From contig CALKCM010000004.1 in NCBI GenBank assembly GCA_938086785.1, positions 1-64,000 on the forward strand: a DNA stretch of 64,000 nt, read 5' to 3'. The notes beneath the pieces were generated by a model. That model did not search any database, was not told the DNA's origin, and saw only the letters and a program-made list of their open reading frames with translations. A program made the translations under genes and the position numbers. Below are positions 5,884 through 15,913 of the stretch, one piece after another (the stretch's first letter is position 1; every line of letters starts with the position of its first letter). The stretch comes from an uncultured Bacteroidia bacterium (GTDB lineage: Bacteria; Bacteroidota; Bacteroidia; NS11-12g; UBA955).

Positions 5884-8103
5884 CTAAAAGGCATACCTCA
5901 AGGTAAGCGAAAGGTTCCTGCCTGCAGCATTAATGCCACTGGCAAAAGGGCGGTAGTTTAAGTCTAGTATATTGTCTATACCTATCCAAAAATCTACATT
6001 TTCTGATACGCTGCTATGAGCGCTCAGGTGGTAGGTTTGCCAAGCTGGTGTAAAGCCATTGGGTGCTCCATATTGGGTGTCATCCAAATTATCCTCTCCG
6101 CTGCTGCTGTATTCCGAATTGGGTTTTATACCGTTAAAAATAACAAATGCCTGAATATCAAATCCCTTCTTCTTGTATTTTACCCCAAGTCTGCCAAAGG
6201 TGGGTGGAATGTGATCCAAAGGCTCAAAAAAGGAATTTCCATCTGCCTTAAATCGCCCTTTGGTAAAGGTGATGCTTCCATCTAAATACCAATGGTTCAA
6301 AAACTGATATTGGGTGCTGATATACGCGCCTCTAATTATACCAGAAGCGGCATTTGCTATCCGAAAAACAGGCGTGGTATCTCCCTGGAACACCAGACTA
6401 TCTCCCCGCGATTGATCTACCATTAGGTTGCGAATAGCCGTAGAATAAGCTCCTATTTCAAAATTAAATCTCTTTTTACTTACATTCGAGGAGATTTCGG
6501 TCGTGTAGGTTCTTTCTGGTTCGATGGCATTGTTAGGAACCACCAATTTTATGCCGGGTCTAGACTCAAAAAGTTTGGTTGCATCATCCACATTTGGATT
6601 TCTAAATGCTGTTTGAGCTGCCGCCTTTAGGTTCCAATTTTTACGTATTAAATAAACCAATCCAAGATCGGCACTTGGTGCAAAGTTGAAAAAATCAATG
6701 GAGCTTTCTGGGAGTAGTTTTTGAGCGTATTGACTAAAGCCAGCAGACAGTTGATAGGCCGTTAAGCGAAAAGCAGAATTATACCTGAGTCGCGCCTTTG
6801 GAAAATGACCACTTATGCCGGCATACACACTTGCCGCCGCAGTGTAAACTGATGAATCGGCATACCGCGCATTGGATCGTTGCTTTTCTAGGGTAGTTAT
6901 ATTTTCTGCATAGCCTTTGCTATTTACTGTATTTAAAACCAGCTCTGCACCTGTTTGCCATTGAGATGTTTTGCTTAATCGATGCCGAAAATCATAATTA
7001 AGCGTGTACATATTTACCCTGTCATTGGTTATTTGTCGGGTGGGACTATTAAACCTCCGATTGATTCTACTCACATTGGTTTTTTGGAAAGCGCCCACGA
7101 GTTTTTGGTAATTCTTTTCTCCTTGCTTTTCAACAAAGTAGGAAATCCAAAACCTATTTTGTGGAGCGTATTCCCACTCAGCAAATTTAGGAAGGCCATT
7201 GGCAACATTGCTTAATCTATCGTATCGCGGGATACCCGTACTTAAAGACATATTGGTATTAAAGCCATGTTTTATGCCATGGGTTAAAAAGGTTCCTTTA
7301 AACATATAATCCATTTGTTGATAGCCTGATCCGATTTGTTTTCGGGGTCTATTGTTTTGAATTACAGTATCTCTGCCGTTTTTAGTTGCTGCGTATTGAT
7401 AGCGATAGCCAAAATTAGGTACATCACTAAAATTGGTGCTTCCCATTTGCAAATCGCCGTACTCACTAAGAGTGGCATTAAAAATAAAGGCCGATTTTGC
7501 ATGAGTTACCGTCAACCCTGTATTCACCGCGGTATTATTCCCAGCACTGGAAAATCTAAAATGCGCAAAAGGTCTAATTTCTAAACTATCGGTAAAAGCT
7601 GGGGACTTTGTTTTAACATAAATAACACCTCCCAGTGCATCGCTCCCGTACATGCTGCTTCCACCGCCAAAGAGCATCTCCACTCTATCTACGGAAAATT
7701 GGTCTAAGGTAACAATATCCTGTAAATGACCCGCGCGATATACCGCATTATTCATGCGCACTCCATCCACTACAAGCAGAATTCTACTGGCTTCAAAACC
7801 TCTTAAAACAACAGATCCTCCACCCAGTTGGCTTTTTTGAATAAAGGCTTTTCCGCTAAGTTGAACTGCATCGGCCAAGGTGGCGGGCTGTGAGGCAGCC
7901 ATTTTTTTGCCACTTAATATTTCCACTTGTCGCGCCATGGAACTTCGCGAAACGGGTTGCCTTTGAGCAGAAATAATCACCTCATCAAAACTTTCAATTT
8001 CTGAACTATCGGTTTGCGCTTGGGTCCATTGTACCAGGAACAAACCGATCCCAAGAAGAATACTCTTTGGTAAAGAAATAGAGTTACAGCACATATGCCT
8101 CAT
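5884..8103 (-). CDS. TonB-dependent outer-membrane receptor, haem-receptor-like
   Basis: The product is a 22-strand barrel receptor that imports a ligand with TonB energy. After a signal peptide ending in TQAQ come a TonB-box-like stretch (about residues 38-46), a plug domain (GGGSVVLRGF, ILLVVDGVRMNN, GSDALGG) and a long beta-barrel ending in aromatic LRYAF. In the barrel, FRNPNVDD followed by VPNNAIEPE resembles the FRAP/NPNL boxes of haem/haemoglobin receptors, so haem or an iron chelate is the best guess. I chose the ATG at 8103. A start at 8157 would overlap the upstream helicase gene and place 18 charged residues before the signal. It is the last gene of a four-gene leftward run. Confidence 0.88.
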   Translation of the reverse strand: MRHMCCNSISLPKSILLGIGLFLVQWTQAQTDSSEIESFDEVIISAQRQPVSRSSMARQVEILSGKKMAASQPATLADAVQLSGKAFIQKSQLGGGSVVLRGFEASRILLVVDGVRMNNAVYRAGHLQDIVTLDQFSVDRVEMLFGGGSSMYGSDALGGVIYVKTKSPAFTDSLEIRPFAHFRFSSAGNNTAVNTGLTVTHAKSAFIFNATLSEYGDLQMGSTNFSDVPNFGYRYQYAATKNGRDTVIQNNRPRKQIGSGYQQMDYMFKGTFLTHGIKHGFNTNMSLSTGIPRYDRLSNVANGLPKFAEWEYAPQNRFWISYFVEKQGEKNYQKLVGAFQKTNVSRINRRFNSPTRQITNDRVNMYTLNYDFRHRLSKTSQWQTGAELVLNTVNSKGYAENITTLEKQRSNARYADSSVYTAAASVYAGISGHFPKARLRYNSAFRLTAYQLSAGFSQYAQKLLPESSIDFFNFAPSADLGLVYLIRKNWNLKAAAQTAFRNPNVDDATKLFESRPGIKLVVPNNAIEPERTYTTEISSNVSKKRFNFEIGAYSTAIRNLMVDQSRGDSLVFQGDTTPVFRIANAASGIIRGAYISTQYQFLNHWYLDGSITFTKGRFKADGNSFFEPLDHIPPTFGRLGVKYKKKGFDIQAFVIFNGIKPNSEYSSSGEDNLDDTQYGAPNGFTPAWQTYHLSAHSSVSENVDFWIGIDNILDLNYRPFASGINAAGRNLSLTLRYAF

Positions 8104-8134
8104 TATGTTTACAAACCTATGGTACCTTAATTTA

Positions 8135-9433
8135 TTAATAAAACGTTCCTCCCGCAAATTCTACCACTACTGGATTTACTCTAAAGTCACGCGGGCTCAG
8201 GGGCGCTTTTAAGCTAATTCCTTCGAGCGTTCTGCATCGGCTTAGCGCTACGTATAACATTCCGCTGGCAAAGGCTCCTGCACCTAAATTTATATTTACT
8301 TGATCGAAAGTTAAGCCTTGGCTTTTGTGAATGGTGATAGCCCAAGCCGGTTTTATGGGAAATTGTTCAAAGCTTCCCATCACATTTTCGCTGATGGTAT
8401 TCTCTTTTTCATCATAAGAATATTTAATATTTTCCCAGGTTTCGGGTTCCATTTCTACTCTTTCGCCATCATCTGTTTCTATACGAATGGTTTGCGAATT
8501 GAGTTGGGTAACGGTGCCTAGGGTTCCATTAACAAATCGTTTTTCTGGATCATTTTTTAGGAACATAACCCTCGCTTCGGGCTTCAATTCAAGTAAAATG
8601 TCATTGGGTAAAATATTTGTCCCAAATTCTCCAGAAACTCGTCCGCTGTAGGATCGGGACTCCGTTGGCAAGGCATTCATGCGTTCATTATTAATGCCTT
8701 CCGCCTCCGCTTTGCGCGCGCACAAGTAAATAGACTTTATATCTTCATTGGCCTCGGTAACACGATCATTTAGGCCTTCCAGCGTGTATTCATCGCTTTC
8801 GCCCATTTTTACCGTATTCAATAATCCTAAAAATCGTTCATCCGATTGGCGGTATATTTTTTTTAGTTTAAACGTATCGTACTGGTTTTTGGTAAGTACC
8901 TGGGAGTGAAAAAAGAATGGACTTTCATAATGCTCCGCCAAAAGCCCCGATTCTGTGCCTTTAACAATGGGTTCCAGTTGAAAAACATCGCCCACCATCA
9001 ATATTTTTTTGCCGCCAAAGGGCAGGTTTTTTCGGGTAATGCGTTTTAAAATGGTATCAATAGCATCCAAGGTATCTGCCCGAACCATGCTAATTTCGTC
9101 AATGATAATAATATCGGATTGAAGAAACATTTGATATTTATTTTTCTGAAAATACCGCTTAAAAAGCCTGGAATCGCCCGGAAGCAATGGCCCCAGCGGA
9201 AGCTGAAAGAGAGAGTGAATGGTTTGCCCTCTCACATTTAAAGCAGCCACGCCAGTAGGAGCGGCAATAAGGGGTTTTTGAAAAATATTTCTTCTGAGGT
9301 ATTCTATTAGGGTAGATTTCCCGCTGCCTGCCGGGCCGGTAAGGTAAAAGATTCCTTCTCGCGTTTCGGTAATAAGTTCAATGAACGATTGGTGTTCATC
9401 GCTCAAACTAAACGTTGCTTCTACAGCGGCCAT
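8135..9433 (-). CDS. PIF1/RecD-like ATP-dependent DNA helicase
   Basis: This is a superfamily 1B helicase of about 432 residues. Walker A GPAGSGKST lies near residue 36, Walker B IIIIDEISMV near 105, and the C-terminal helicase signature contains AWAITIHKSQGLTFDQV and YVALSRCRTLEG, the UvrD/RecD C-terminal motifs. It probably unwinds DNA during replication or repair in the cytoplasm. The ATG at 9433 is chosen because it overlaps the preceding gene by only 13 nt and begins the conserved part. A frame start at 9478 would overlap by 58 nt. Compact single-domain proteins like this are widespread in Bacteroidota. Confidence 0.85.
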   Translation of the reverse strand: MAAVEATFSLSDEHQSFIELITETREGIFYLTGPAGSGKSTLIEYLRRNIFQKPLIAAPTGVAALNVRGQTIHSLFQLPLGPLLPGDSRLFKRYFQKNKYQMFLQSDIIIIDEISMVRADTLDAIDTILKRITRKNLPFGGKKILMVGDVFQLEPIVKGTESGLLAEHYESPFFFHSQVLTKNQYDTFKLKKIYRQSDERFLGLLNTVKMGESDEYTLEGLNDRVTEANEDIKSIYLCARKAEAEGINNERMNALPTESRSYSGRVSGEFGTNILPNDILLELKPEARVMFLKNDPEKRFVNGTLGTVTQLNSQTIRIETDDGERVEMEPETWENIKYSYDEKENTISENVMGSFEQFPIKPAWAITIHKSQGLTFDQVNINLGAGAFASGMLYVALSRCRTLEGISLKAPLSPRDFRVNPVVVEFAGGTFY

Positions 9434-10038
9434 GTTCCCATCCCTTCTCTTATTAGTTCTGGAAAATCGCCGGTGCAATCAATTATGGTGCTTGGCTCCG
9501 TTCCTCCGGCGCCATCCTCCACAAATAAGTCTATGGTGTCTTTAAACTGTTGTTCTATATTCTCAGGTTCTGTAAAATAGGATTTCAATTCATCCTCGCT
9601 GTGCAAAGAACTGCAAATAAGAGGCTCGCCAATTTGGCCAATTAGTTCCAGCAAGAACTCTTGATTAGGTATTCGAACGCCTAAGGTTTTTCGCTTATTT
9701 TCCCAATGCTTCGTTTGGTTTCTATCGGCATTTAAAATAAAAGTATAAGGCCCCGGCAAAGCCGCCTTCATGCTTCTAAAATTACTTGTGCTAAAATGAA
9801 CCGTAAAGTCTGATATCATGGAGAAATCGTTGCATATAATGCTTAGTTGAGCCTGTTCTGGCTTTTTCCCAACCAATTTGCACAAGCGTTTAATCGAATC
9901 TTTTGCGCTTAAAGCGCAAGCCAAGGTGTACACCGAATCGGTTGGAAAAATAGCTAAATTGCCTTTTTTTATATGCCGCACGATGGCCTTCAAATCCTGT
10001 TGAGGGAGATAGCCATATTCAATGCGGTAGGTTTCCAA
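9421..10038 (-). CDS. YciO/Sua5/YrdC-family protein (threonylcarbamoyl-AMP synthase-like)
   Basis: This is a 205-residue YrdC-fold protein. GNLAIFPTDSVYTLAC is the ATP/threonine-binding motif near the N-terminus, and KRKTLGVRIP, the IGEPLICSSLH segment and the STIIDCTG/REGMG C-terminal motifs follow. The pattern is nearer the YciO branch than TsaC proper, so a role in the t6A modification of tRNA is plausible but not certain. It has no C-terminal Sua5 domain. It starts two bases after the lipoprotein gene stop and its end overlaps the helicase start, so all are probably one transcript. Confidence 0.82.
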   Translation of the reverse strand: METYRIEYGYLPQQDLKAIVRHIKKGNLAIFPTDSVYTLACALSAKDSIKRLCKLVGKKPEQAQLSIICNDFSMISDFTVHFSTSNFRSMKAALPGPYTFILNADRNQTKHWENKRKTLGVRIPNQEFLLELIGQIGEPLICSSLHSEDELKSYFTEPENIEQQFKDTIDLFVEDGAGGTEPSTIIDCTGDFPELIREGMGTWPL

Positions 10039-10040
10039 TT

Positions 10041-10547
10041 TTACTTTGTTTGATTTTTTCGGATAAACTCCAATTGCTCCTCAGGCGAGGAAATTCCTTC
10101 TTCCAACATGGTAAATGCCATTTTAATATCTTTATACATGGCATGTTTTGGATATTTATTTAAGAATTGGCCATATGCCTTTTTCGCATGATTCATCATG
10201 CCTAAATTTTGATAATTGGTTCCTGCCGAAATAAGGGCATCGGGCACGATGGGACTATTGGGATAGTCGCGAGCAATGGTTTCTAAATTAGCAGCACACC
10301 TTCGCACTCGTCCTCCTTTGCTATTTAAGTTAGCCGCCACCCACATCAGTTGGGCACCATCTTTAGGCTGCTCCTTCTTCACGTAATTTTCAATGCTTAC
10401 TGCTATGGTGTCTGGGATCGAATCCAATACTATTTTTTGGCCCACCATAAAGCGTTCGTATTGGCTAAAAGGCCTTTGGGTCTCACTTGGTTGACAGGCT
10501 ATTAGAAACAAAACTACCAGGCCGATAAAAAACTTTATTTTGTGCAT
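10041..10547 (-). CDS. TPR-containing lipoprotein
   Basis: The 168-residue product starts with a lipoprotein signal; the lipobox LIAC puts the Cys near residue 18. Two helical TPR-like pairs follow in the second half (IPDAL-type stretch PIVPDALISAGTNYQNLG and HAKKAYGQFLNKYPKH), like the repeats in YbgF/BamD-like envelope proteins. It probably sits in the inner leaflet of the outer membrane or the periplasmic face and binds a partner protein. It heads a leftward run with the YciO-like, helicase and TonB-receptor genes. A promoter box lies only five bases before the ATG. Confidence 0.7.
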   Translation of the reverse strand: MHKIKFFIGLVVLFLIACQPSETQRPFSQYERFMVGQKIVLDSIPDTIAVSIENYVKKEQPKDGAQLMWVAANLNSKGGRVRRCAANLETIARDYPNSPIVPDALISAGTNYQNLGMMNHAKKAYGQFLNKYPKHAMYKDIKMAFTMLEEGISSPEEQLEFIRKNQTK

Positions 10548-10552
10548 CTGTG

Positions 10553-10560
10553 CAAATTTA
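10553..10560 (-). promoter_or_regulatory. -7 promoter box (TAAATTTG), 5 nt before the lipoprotein ATG
   Basis: It matches TAnnTTTG. Transcription would begin at or next to the start codon, which implies a leaderless mRNA for the run 10547-5884. Confidence 0.6.
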
Positions 10561-10711
10561 CATTACACCTCCGAAATGCAAACGCTTCGAGTGTAAAACT
10601 AGTGAAATAATAGGTTCTGTTATTTAAGCTAAACGTCTCAGGTATTTTCAATACCAATGTAGAAAACTTGGGAGGAGCAAGCCATTTTTCCGTATTAAAT
10701 TGCAACAATAA

Positions 10712-12595
10712 ATGGCCGAAGTTAAATACACCGAAAACGAAATCCGGAGCCTTGATTGGAAAGAGCACATCAGGTTAAGACCCGGAATGTACATAGGAAA
10801 ACTGGGAGATGGAACTGCTGCAGATGATGGTATCTATGTTTTGGTGAAGGAGATTTTGGACAATAGTATTGACGAGCACGTAATGGGCAATGGCAAGCGC
10901 ATTGAAATAAAAGTGAATGACGTGGAAGTGATGATCCGAGATTATGGACGTGGAATTCCTTTAGGAAAAGTCATTGATTGTGTAAGCAAAATAAATACCG
11001 GGGGTAAATACGATAGCAAAGCCTTCCAAAAAAGTGTGGGCTTAAACGGGGTCGGGACCAAGGCCGTTAATGCCCTAAGTAATCGCTTTGTTGTAGAAAG
11101 TTTTAGAGAGGGTGAAGTAAAGCGCGCCGCTTTTGATAAAGGGGAGCTCATAGAAGACGATAAAATAAAGGAGAGCAAGGAACGGAACGGGACCCGAATT
11201 CGGTTTACGCCCGATGATTCAGTATTTAAGAATTATAGATTTATAACCGATTTTCTTGAGAATCAGATAAAGTATTATACTTACTTAAACTCGGGGTTAA
11301 CCATTGTTTTTAACGGCGTTAATTTTTCAAGTAAAAATGGACTGCTCGATTTAATTGAAAGTAAAGTCAATCCGGAAGAAATGATTTATCCGGCCGTTCA
11401 TGCCAGAGGCGAGAATGTAGAAATTGCTTTTACTCATACCAGCAGTTATGGCGAGGAGTATTACTCCTTTGTAAATGGACAATACACCACCCAGGGAGGA
11501 ACACATCTGCAAGCATTTAGAGAGGCTTTTGTGAGAACCATTCGCGAGTTTTATAAAAAGGATTTTGATGCAGGAGATATTCGAAGCAGCATTAGTGCCG
11601 CCGTGAGTATTCGTATCATGGAACCCATATTCGAGAGCCAAACCAAAACCAAATTGGGAAGTGCCGATATGGGGCCAGAAGGGCCAAGTATTAAAGTTGG
11701 AATTACAGAATTTGTTAAAAAGCAAGTGGATGATTACTTGCATAAAAACGATGAAGTAGCCCAAGCACTCTTGAAAAAGATTCTTCAAAACGAGAGAGAG
11801 CGGAAGGATATGGCAGGGGTGCAAAAATTGGCCAAGGAAAGAGCAAAAAAAGCGAACCTGCACAATAAAAAATTGAGAGATTGTCGCGTTCATTTTACCA
11901 TGGATAAGGATGATGCTTATGAAACCACCTTGTTTATTACAGAGGGAGATAGTGCCAGTGGAAGTATTACTAAAAGTAGAAACACAAGCTATCAAGCTGT
12001 ATTTAGCCTAAGAGGGAAACCCCTGAATTGCTATGGCCTAAAGAAAAAAGTGGTTTATGAAAACGAAGAGTTTAACCTGTTGCAGCATGCCTTAAATATT
12101 GAGGAAGGAATGGACGGATTGCGCTACAATAAAGTAGTTCTTGCCACTGATGCCGATGTGGATGGAATGCACATTCGTTTGTTAATGATGACCTTCTTCT
12201 TAAACTTTTTCCCAGACCTGGTAAGAAATGGACATTTATATATTCTGCAAACCCCATTATTTAGAGTACGTAACAAAAAAGAAACCGCCTATTGCTATTC
12301 TAATGAGGAACGGCTTAAAGCCATAGAGCGACTGAGCCCAAAACCAGAAATCACTCGTTTTAAAGGTTTAGGAGAAATTTCTCCAGATGAATTTGCCGGC
12401 TTTATTGGAGAGGATATTCGATTGGAACCGGTTATTTTATCCAAGGATACATCCATAGAGCAGCTGTTAAATTACTATATGGGAAAAAATACTCCCTCGC
12501 GGCAAGAGTTTATTATTGATAATTTGGTGGTCGAAAGTGATGTGCTTGAGGAAGATTCTGACTCCGAAGACGAGGAAGAAAATTTAGTAGCTTAA
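10712..12595 (+). CDS. parE: DNA topoisomerase IV subunit B
   Basis: This 627-residue ATPase subunit of a type IIA topoisomerase decatenates and relaxes DNA. The GHKL ATPase domain shows EILDNSIDE (about residue 47) and the [11 protein letters not shown] lid motif. The transducer domain follows, then the TOPRIM domain with EGDSASG near 410 and DADVDG near 480. The ending [13 protein letters not shown] is typical. The acidic tail (SDSEDEEE) is usual for ParE rather than GyrB in this group. parC, which normally follows parE in this phylum, is not here; the next gene is convergent and overlaps by 12 bp. Confidence 0.93.
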   Translation: MAEVKYTENEIRSLDWKEHIRLRPGMYIGKLGDGTAADDGIYVLVKEILDNSIDEHVMGNGKRIEIKVNDVEVMIRDYGRGIPLGKVIDCVSKINTGGKYDSKAFQKSVGLNGVGTKAVNALSNRFVVESFREGEVKRAAFDKGELIEDDKIKESKERNGTRIRFTPDDSVFKNYRFITDFLENQIKYYTYLNSGLTIVFNGVNFSSKNGLLDLIESKVNPEEMIYPAVHARGENVEIAFTHTSSYGEEYYSFVNGQYTTQGGTHLQAFREAFVRTIREFYKKDFDAGDIRSSISAAVSIRIMEPIFESQTKTKLGSADMGPEGPSIKVGITEFVKKQVDDYLHKNDEVAQALLKKILQNERERKDMAGVQKLAKERAKKANLHNKKLRDCRVHFTMDKDDAYETTLFITEGDSASGSITKSRNTSYQAVFSLRGKPLNCYGLKKKVVYENEEFNLLQHALNIEEGMDGLRYNKVVLATDADVDGMHIRLLMMTFFLNFFPDLVRNGHLYILQTPLFRVRNKKETAYCYSNEERLKAIERLSPKPEITRFKGLGEISPDEFAGFIGEDIRLEPVILSKDTSIEQLLNYYMGKNTPSRQEFIIDNLVVESDVLEEDSDSEDEEENLVA

Positions 12596-13654
12596 TACAT
12601 CATGCACCAGCACCCAATAGGCAAAGGTGGCTAAATTGCCCAAAAATAGCAGAGCCAGAAACCAGGGCTTTCGTAAAAAAGTGAACTTTGCTAAGAGTTT
12701 CTCAAAAATAGGGTGGTTTACCGAAACGTATCTAGGATAACTGGTTACCGTTCCCGTGCAAAGGGGTAGGATGAGGTTTGGCAAAATAATCAATAGATTT
12801 TTACCCTTATTTAAATATGCCGCATAAAGCCCTATGAGCAATAATACCGCCGCATATACGCCAAGGTATTGCAATTCTATGTGATTGGTCTCAAACGATT
12901 CCCAAGGCCAACAATAGTCTCGTTGCCAAGCGCTCATGTTTTCTCTAAATACAAAAGCTCTTCCCACTCTCGCATAGCAATAGCTTGCATAAAGGCCTAT
13001 ACCAATGGGTGCGCCAATAAAAGGGAGCAATCTCTTTAGGTTTGGCTTGCTAAACCATTGGGAAGGATGAATTTGAATAAGAAGGGTAAGGAATAGGCTA
13101 AAGGCAAATAGCAGCCCTGTGGGCCTGCTGGCGGCTATAAGAATACACAGAAAGAATACTGCCATGAAACGGTCTTTTTGGATGGTATACATTAGCCAAA
13201 AAAGAAGGGTAGAAAAGAGCAACTCCGTATAAAACATATGAAAGAAGTAGTGGAAAGGAATGCACTGGAGCAGCAATACCAACCAAAAGGCATCGGAGGC
13301 GCTTTTACCCAAGGCAATCATATATTTAAAGATCCCTTTTACCCAAAGAAAGCTTAGTCCAAGGCTAAGCACAAATGCGGAGTTGGCAAATGATGCAAAG
13401 AACCAAGAGAGGCCTTTTATTAGGAGGGGGTATAGCGGGAAGAACGCAAAGGAACTCTGTTCCCAATATCCGGGAACTTTTAAGGGATAGCCCTGGTCAA
13501 ATATATGCTTATACCAATAGCTATCATTTTCCATAAATACGTTGAAAAATAACCCTTGATTTATGGGATCGGGCCTAAGTATATACCCAAAAACATAAAA
13601 CAATGCTTTGATGGCCAGCGTGAGCAAGAAGGCGTTTCTAAAGGATTGTTTCAT
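12584..13654 (-). CDS. PIG-V-like GT-C membrane glycosyltransferase
   Basis: This polytopic protein of about 356 residues has around eight to ten membrane spans. The first external loop has [14 protein letters not shown] and then [14 protein letters not shown], the acidic and aromatic pattern of PIG-V/GPI-mannosyltransferase-like GT-C enzymes, which use lipid-phosphate sugars on the outer face of the cytoplasmic membrane. [11 protein letters not shown] near the C-terminus is also typical of that group. The acceptor is unknown; bacterial members do not make GPI anchors. I chose the ATG at 13654, five codons inside the open frame, because it begins the first hydrophobic segment cleanly. Its 3' end overlaps the end of parE by 12 bp. 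Confidence 0.75.
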   Translation of the reverse strand: MKQSFRNAFLLTLAIKALFYVFGYILRPDPINQGLFFNVFMENDSYWYKHIFDQGYPLKVPGYWEQSSFAFFPLYPLLIKGLSWFFASFANSAFVLSLGLSFLWVKGIFKYMIALGKSASDAFWLVLLLQCIPFHYFFHMFYTELLFSTLLFWLMYTIQKDRFMAVFFLCILIAASRPTGLLFAFSLFLTLLIQIHPSQWFSKPNLKRLLPFIGAPIGIGLYASYCYARVGRAFVFRENMSAWQRDYCWPWESFETNHIELQYLGVYAAVLLLIGLYAAYLNKGKNLLIILPNLILPLCTGTVTSYPRYVSVNHPIFEKLLAKFTFLRKPWFLALLFLGNLATFAYWVLVHDVLSY

Positions 13655-13667
13655 GGGGTAAAAATAC

Positions 13668-13702
13668 AAAAGCCAAGGGAACTTTAGTTCTCTTGGCTTT
13701 TA
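13668..13702 (-). terminator. rho-independent terminator after the ompH pair
   Basis: AAAAGCCAAG and CTTGGCTTTT form a ten-base stem, followed on the minus strand by TTTGTATTTTT. It follows the downstream ompH gene by about 20 bases. It also reaches the start region of the next gene, which would therefore need its own promoter. Confidence 0.75.
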
Positions 13703-13719
13703 ATTGGTGAAGATGTTTT

Positions 13720-14280
13720 TTATTTTGGTTGAGGAGTTGCCTGAACTTTTGGGGCATTATCAAACATTATTTTGATAATATCCGCTGTAATATCTTCATT
13801 GTCATTTACAGAATAATACATATTTGTTGGAGCAGAGCTCAAAATATGAGAGTATCCTTTGCTCTTTGCAATGCTTTCAATTTGTTTATTAATGTACAAA
13901 TTTAAGGGCAGCAACAAGGCATATTGCTTTTGCTCTAAATTAGACTGCGCTTGTTGCTTATCTAATTCTAAGTTTTGTTGCATGGATTTTATCAAATTCT
14001 CCGTAATTTCAAGTTTCTGCTGCGTTTGTGCTGTTACAGGACCGCTTTGGATGCTTTGATACTCTTGGTATTTCTTCTGAATATCCGCTTCGCTTTGACC
14101 CAAACTTGTATAAATACCCTGTTGGTATATGTTTAAGGCGGACCTAAGCGTATCCATTTGAGGAATTGTGTCAAAAACTCGAGATGCATCTACAAATCCA
14201 AATTTTTGAGATTGAGCTTTCACGGATTGCGTGGCTAATAGAGCCAAAGCAAGCATTGATGTAATTATAACTTTTTTCAT
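13720..14280 (-). CDS. OmpH/Skp-family periplasmic chaperone
   Basis: This 186-residue exported protein has a signal peptide ending at VKAQ, then FGFVDASRVFDTIPQMD, the usual start of Skp-like proteins, a long Gln-rich coiled coil (about residues 50-125) and a short C-terminal beta segment. Skp-like chaperones form trimers that hold unfolded outer-membrane proteins in the periplasm. It is the second of two tandem paralogues, one base after the first. The two usually follow bamA in this phylum, but bamA is not next to them here. Confidence 0.88.
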   Translation of the reverse strand: MKKVIITSMLALALLATQSVKAQSQKFGFVDASRVFDTIPQMDTLRSALNIYQQGIYTSLGQSEADIQKKYQEYQSIQSGPVTAQTQQKLEITENLIKSMQQNLELDKQQAQSNLEQKQYALLLPLNLYINKQIESIAKSKGYSHILSSAPTNMYYSVNDNEDITADIIKIMFDNAPKVQATPQPK

Positions 14281-14281
14281 T

Positions 14282-14818
14282 TTATTCTTCTAGTGTTGTG
14301 ATCGCAATGCCTAGTTCTTGCATTACATCTTCTGTTTTATCATATTTCTCATCGGCATAGAGCATAAGCACGCCACCGGCCTTGTCAAACATAAATCTGA
14401 TTCCATTCTTTTTAGATATTTTTTGAACGGCTGCATAAATTTTATCTTGTATTGGTTTAATAAGTTCTTCTCTCTTTTTAAAGAGTTCTCCATTTTGACC
14501 AAATTTTTCTTCGCGGTATTTAAACAAAGCATCTTCTTTTTCAATAATGGCTTTCTGTTTCGCTTCTCCTTGTTCGGGAGTAAGAAATACTTTTTCCGCG
14601 TCAAAGTTTCGAAACAACTCATCTACTTCTGCTTGCATCTCATCCGCCTTTGCCTGCCATTTGGCAGCCATATCGTCCAATTGCTGTTGTGCCGATTTGT
14701 ATTCGGGCATCTTATTCAAAATGACATCAGAATCTACGTAACCGATGTTTTGTGCATTAACAAAGCTAAAACTAGCGATGCTAAAAAGAAGGATGCTTAA
14801 TTTCTTTACCATTTTCAT
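14282..14818 (-). CDS. OmpH/Skp-family periplasmic chaperone
   Basis: This 178-residue protein has a signal peptide ending at FVNAQ, then NIGYVDSDVILNKMPEYKSA, a charged coiled coil (about residues 45-125) and a C-terminal KISKKNGIRFMFDKAGG beta segment. It is a chaperone for outer-membrane protein transit, paired with the paralogue directly downstream. A second ATG two codons in (14812) could also be the start. There is no bamA next to it; the upstream 160 bases contain no gene. Confidence 0.88.
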   Translation of the reverse strand: MKMVKKLSILLFSIASFSFVNAQNIGYVDSDVILNKMPEYKSAQQQLDDMAAKWQAKADEMQAEVDELFRNFDAEKVFLTPEQGEAKQKAIIEKEDALFKYREEKFGQNGELFKKREELIKPIQDKIYAAVQKISKKNGIRFMFDKAGGVLMLYADEKYDKTEDVMQELGIAITTLEE

Positions 14819-14977
14819 GTTTAATAATTCAATTAGTGTGCCAGAGATCTATTAACTTGTGGCGAAAATAAGGGTAAATTGCTAATTTTTTGCACTACTG
14901 ACATAACTTATAGCTGATTAAACGTAGGTAGGGTGTAAATATTTTATTAAATAGCTTAAAAGCATGTTTGCATCGAT

Positions 14978-15208
14978 CTACGGAACTGGATCGTAACCGT
15001 CACCTCCCCAAGGATGGCACTTAGAGATGCGCTTGAAAGTGAGTTTCAACCCTTTCCATGGGCCATGTTTTTTTAAAGCTTCAATTCCATATTGAGAGCA
15101 GGTTGGAGTGTAACGGCAACTGCTCGGGAAAAGGGGGCTTAGTAAATATTGATAGCCTTTGATCATTCCTATGAAAAGAAGTTTAAGCATCTGTTTCAAA
15201 ATATTCAA
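14978..15208 (-). CDS. yidD: membrane protein insertion efficiency factor
   Basis: The 76-residue product has the full YidD signature: an N-terminal amphipathic/hydrophobic stretch, [30 protein letters not shown] and the ending [10 protein letters not shown]. It helps YidC-dependent insertion of inner-membrane proteins. The start overlaps the end of rnpA by 26 bases, so the pair is translationally coupled, in the conserved order rpmH-rnpA-yidD. Confidence 0.92.
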   Translation of the reverse strand: MNILKQMLKLLFIGMIKGYQYLLSPLFPSSCRYTPTCSQYGIEALKKHGPWKGLKLTFKRISKCHPWGGDGYDPVP

Positions 15209-15575
15209 TGGCCTTTAGTATTAGCCCGTCCATGGCTTTCTGAATATCTACAAAGCTATGTTTTTGATTGCCCACATAAATGAGTGCCAAAGCATATCGT
15301 TGCTTTCCCATAGGTTCATATAGTTTTGCTTTTCTTGTTCTGTAAAGCTCGCGCAGCACTCTTTTCTGATAGTTTCTATCGACTGCTTTCTTAAAGTTTC
15401 GCTTGCTTGTTACAATAACAACCTTGGCTTGGAAAGTCCAATGTTCTTCCTCTACTGGGAGGATATTTAGACGAAGTGGAAACTGTTTTACATGCGAAAC
15501 GGACCCAAAGAGTCCGTCTATAATTTTTTTATTAGTTAATCGTTCTTCTTTCGAAAAAGTATTTCGGCCAGTCAT
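15183..15575 (-). CDS. rnpA: ribonuclease P protein component
   Basis: This 130-residue basic protein supports the RNase P RNA in removing 5' leaders from tRNA precursors. It has the N-terminal [17 protein letters not shown] and the RNP motif [19 protein letters not shown], with the conserved Arg/Lys face. It lies 28 bases after rpmH, as in most bacteria, and overlaps yidD. Confidence 0.92.
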   Translation of the reverse strand: MTGRNTFSKEERLTNKKIIDGLFGSVSHVKQFPLRLNILPVEEEHWTFQAKVVIVTSKRNFKKAVDRNYQKRVLRELYRTRKAKLYEPMGKQRYALALIYVGNQKHSFVDIQKAMDGLILKAIEYFETDA

Positions 15576-15603
15576 TGATTGTACCGTCTGGACCTAAAGG
15601 GCT

Positions 15604-15765
15604 TTACCCTTTGTGACCTCTTTCGTCAGCAGAAGACAACTTCACGCGTCCTTTTGCTCTTCTAGCAGCGAGTGTTCTTCTTCCATTAGTCGTACTCATT
15701 CGTGTACGGAATCCATGGCGATTTACGCGTTTTCTCTTCGATGGTTGGTATGTTCTTTTCGGCAT
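15604..15765 (-). CDS. rpmH: large ribosomal subunit protein bL34
   Basis: This 53-residue protein begins [20 protein letters not shown] and goes on with the conserved [13 protein letters not shown] and a short C-terminal tail ending HKG. It is highly basic and belongs to the 50S subunit. The ATG has AAGG about six bases upstream, one of the few Shine-Dalgarno-like sites here, and a promoter box at 15790-15797. It heads rpmH-rnpA-yidD. Confidence 0.95.
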   Translation of the reverse strand: MPKRTYQPSKRKRVNRHGFRTRMSTTNGRRTLAARRAKGRVKLSSADERGHKG

Positions 15766-15789
15766 GGCCTTATGTTAATTTTGGGCTCG

Positions 15790-15797
15790 CAAAAATA
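15790..15797 (-). promoter_or_regulatory. -7 promoter box of rpmH-rnpA-yidD (TATTTTTG)
   Basis: It matches TAnnTTTG and ends 24 nt before the rpmH start, leaving a normal short leader that includes the Shine-Dalgarno-like AAGG. Confidence 0.55.
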
Positions 15798-15913
15798 GAT
15801 AATACTTGCTAAAAAACAAATACTTTTGAGAAATCTTCTTCAGCTTTATTTTAAAGTCGCTGTAAGTATCGCATTATTGATTCCCATTTCCCCAATAATG
15901 CCATTCAAAACGC

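Noticed and set aside
11351..11995. Long leftward open frame inside parE
   Set aside because: It is antisense to a conserved domain of parE, with no family signal; composition of the frame is a shadow of the coding strand.
14318..14800. Rightward open frame across the first ompH gene
   Set aside because: Phe- and Ile-rich translation typical of the reverse of a Lys/Glu-rich coiled coil; the ompH frame is clearly the real one.
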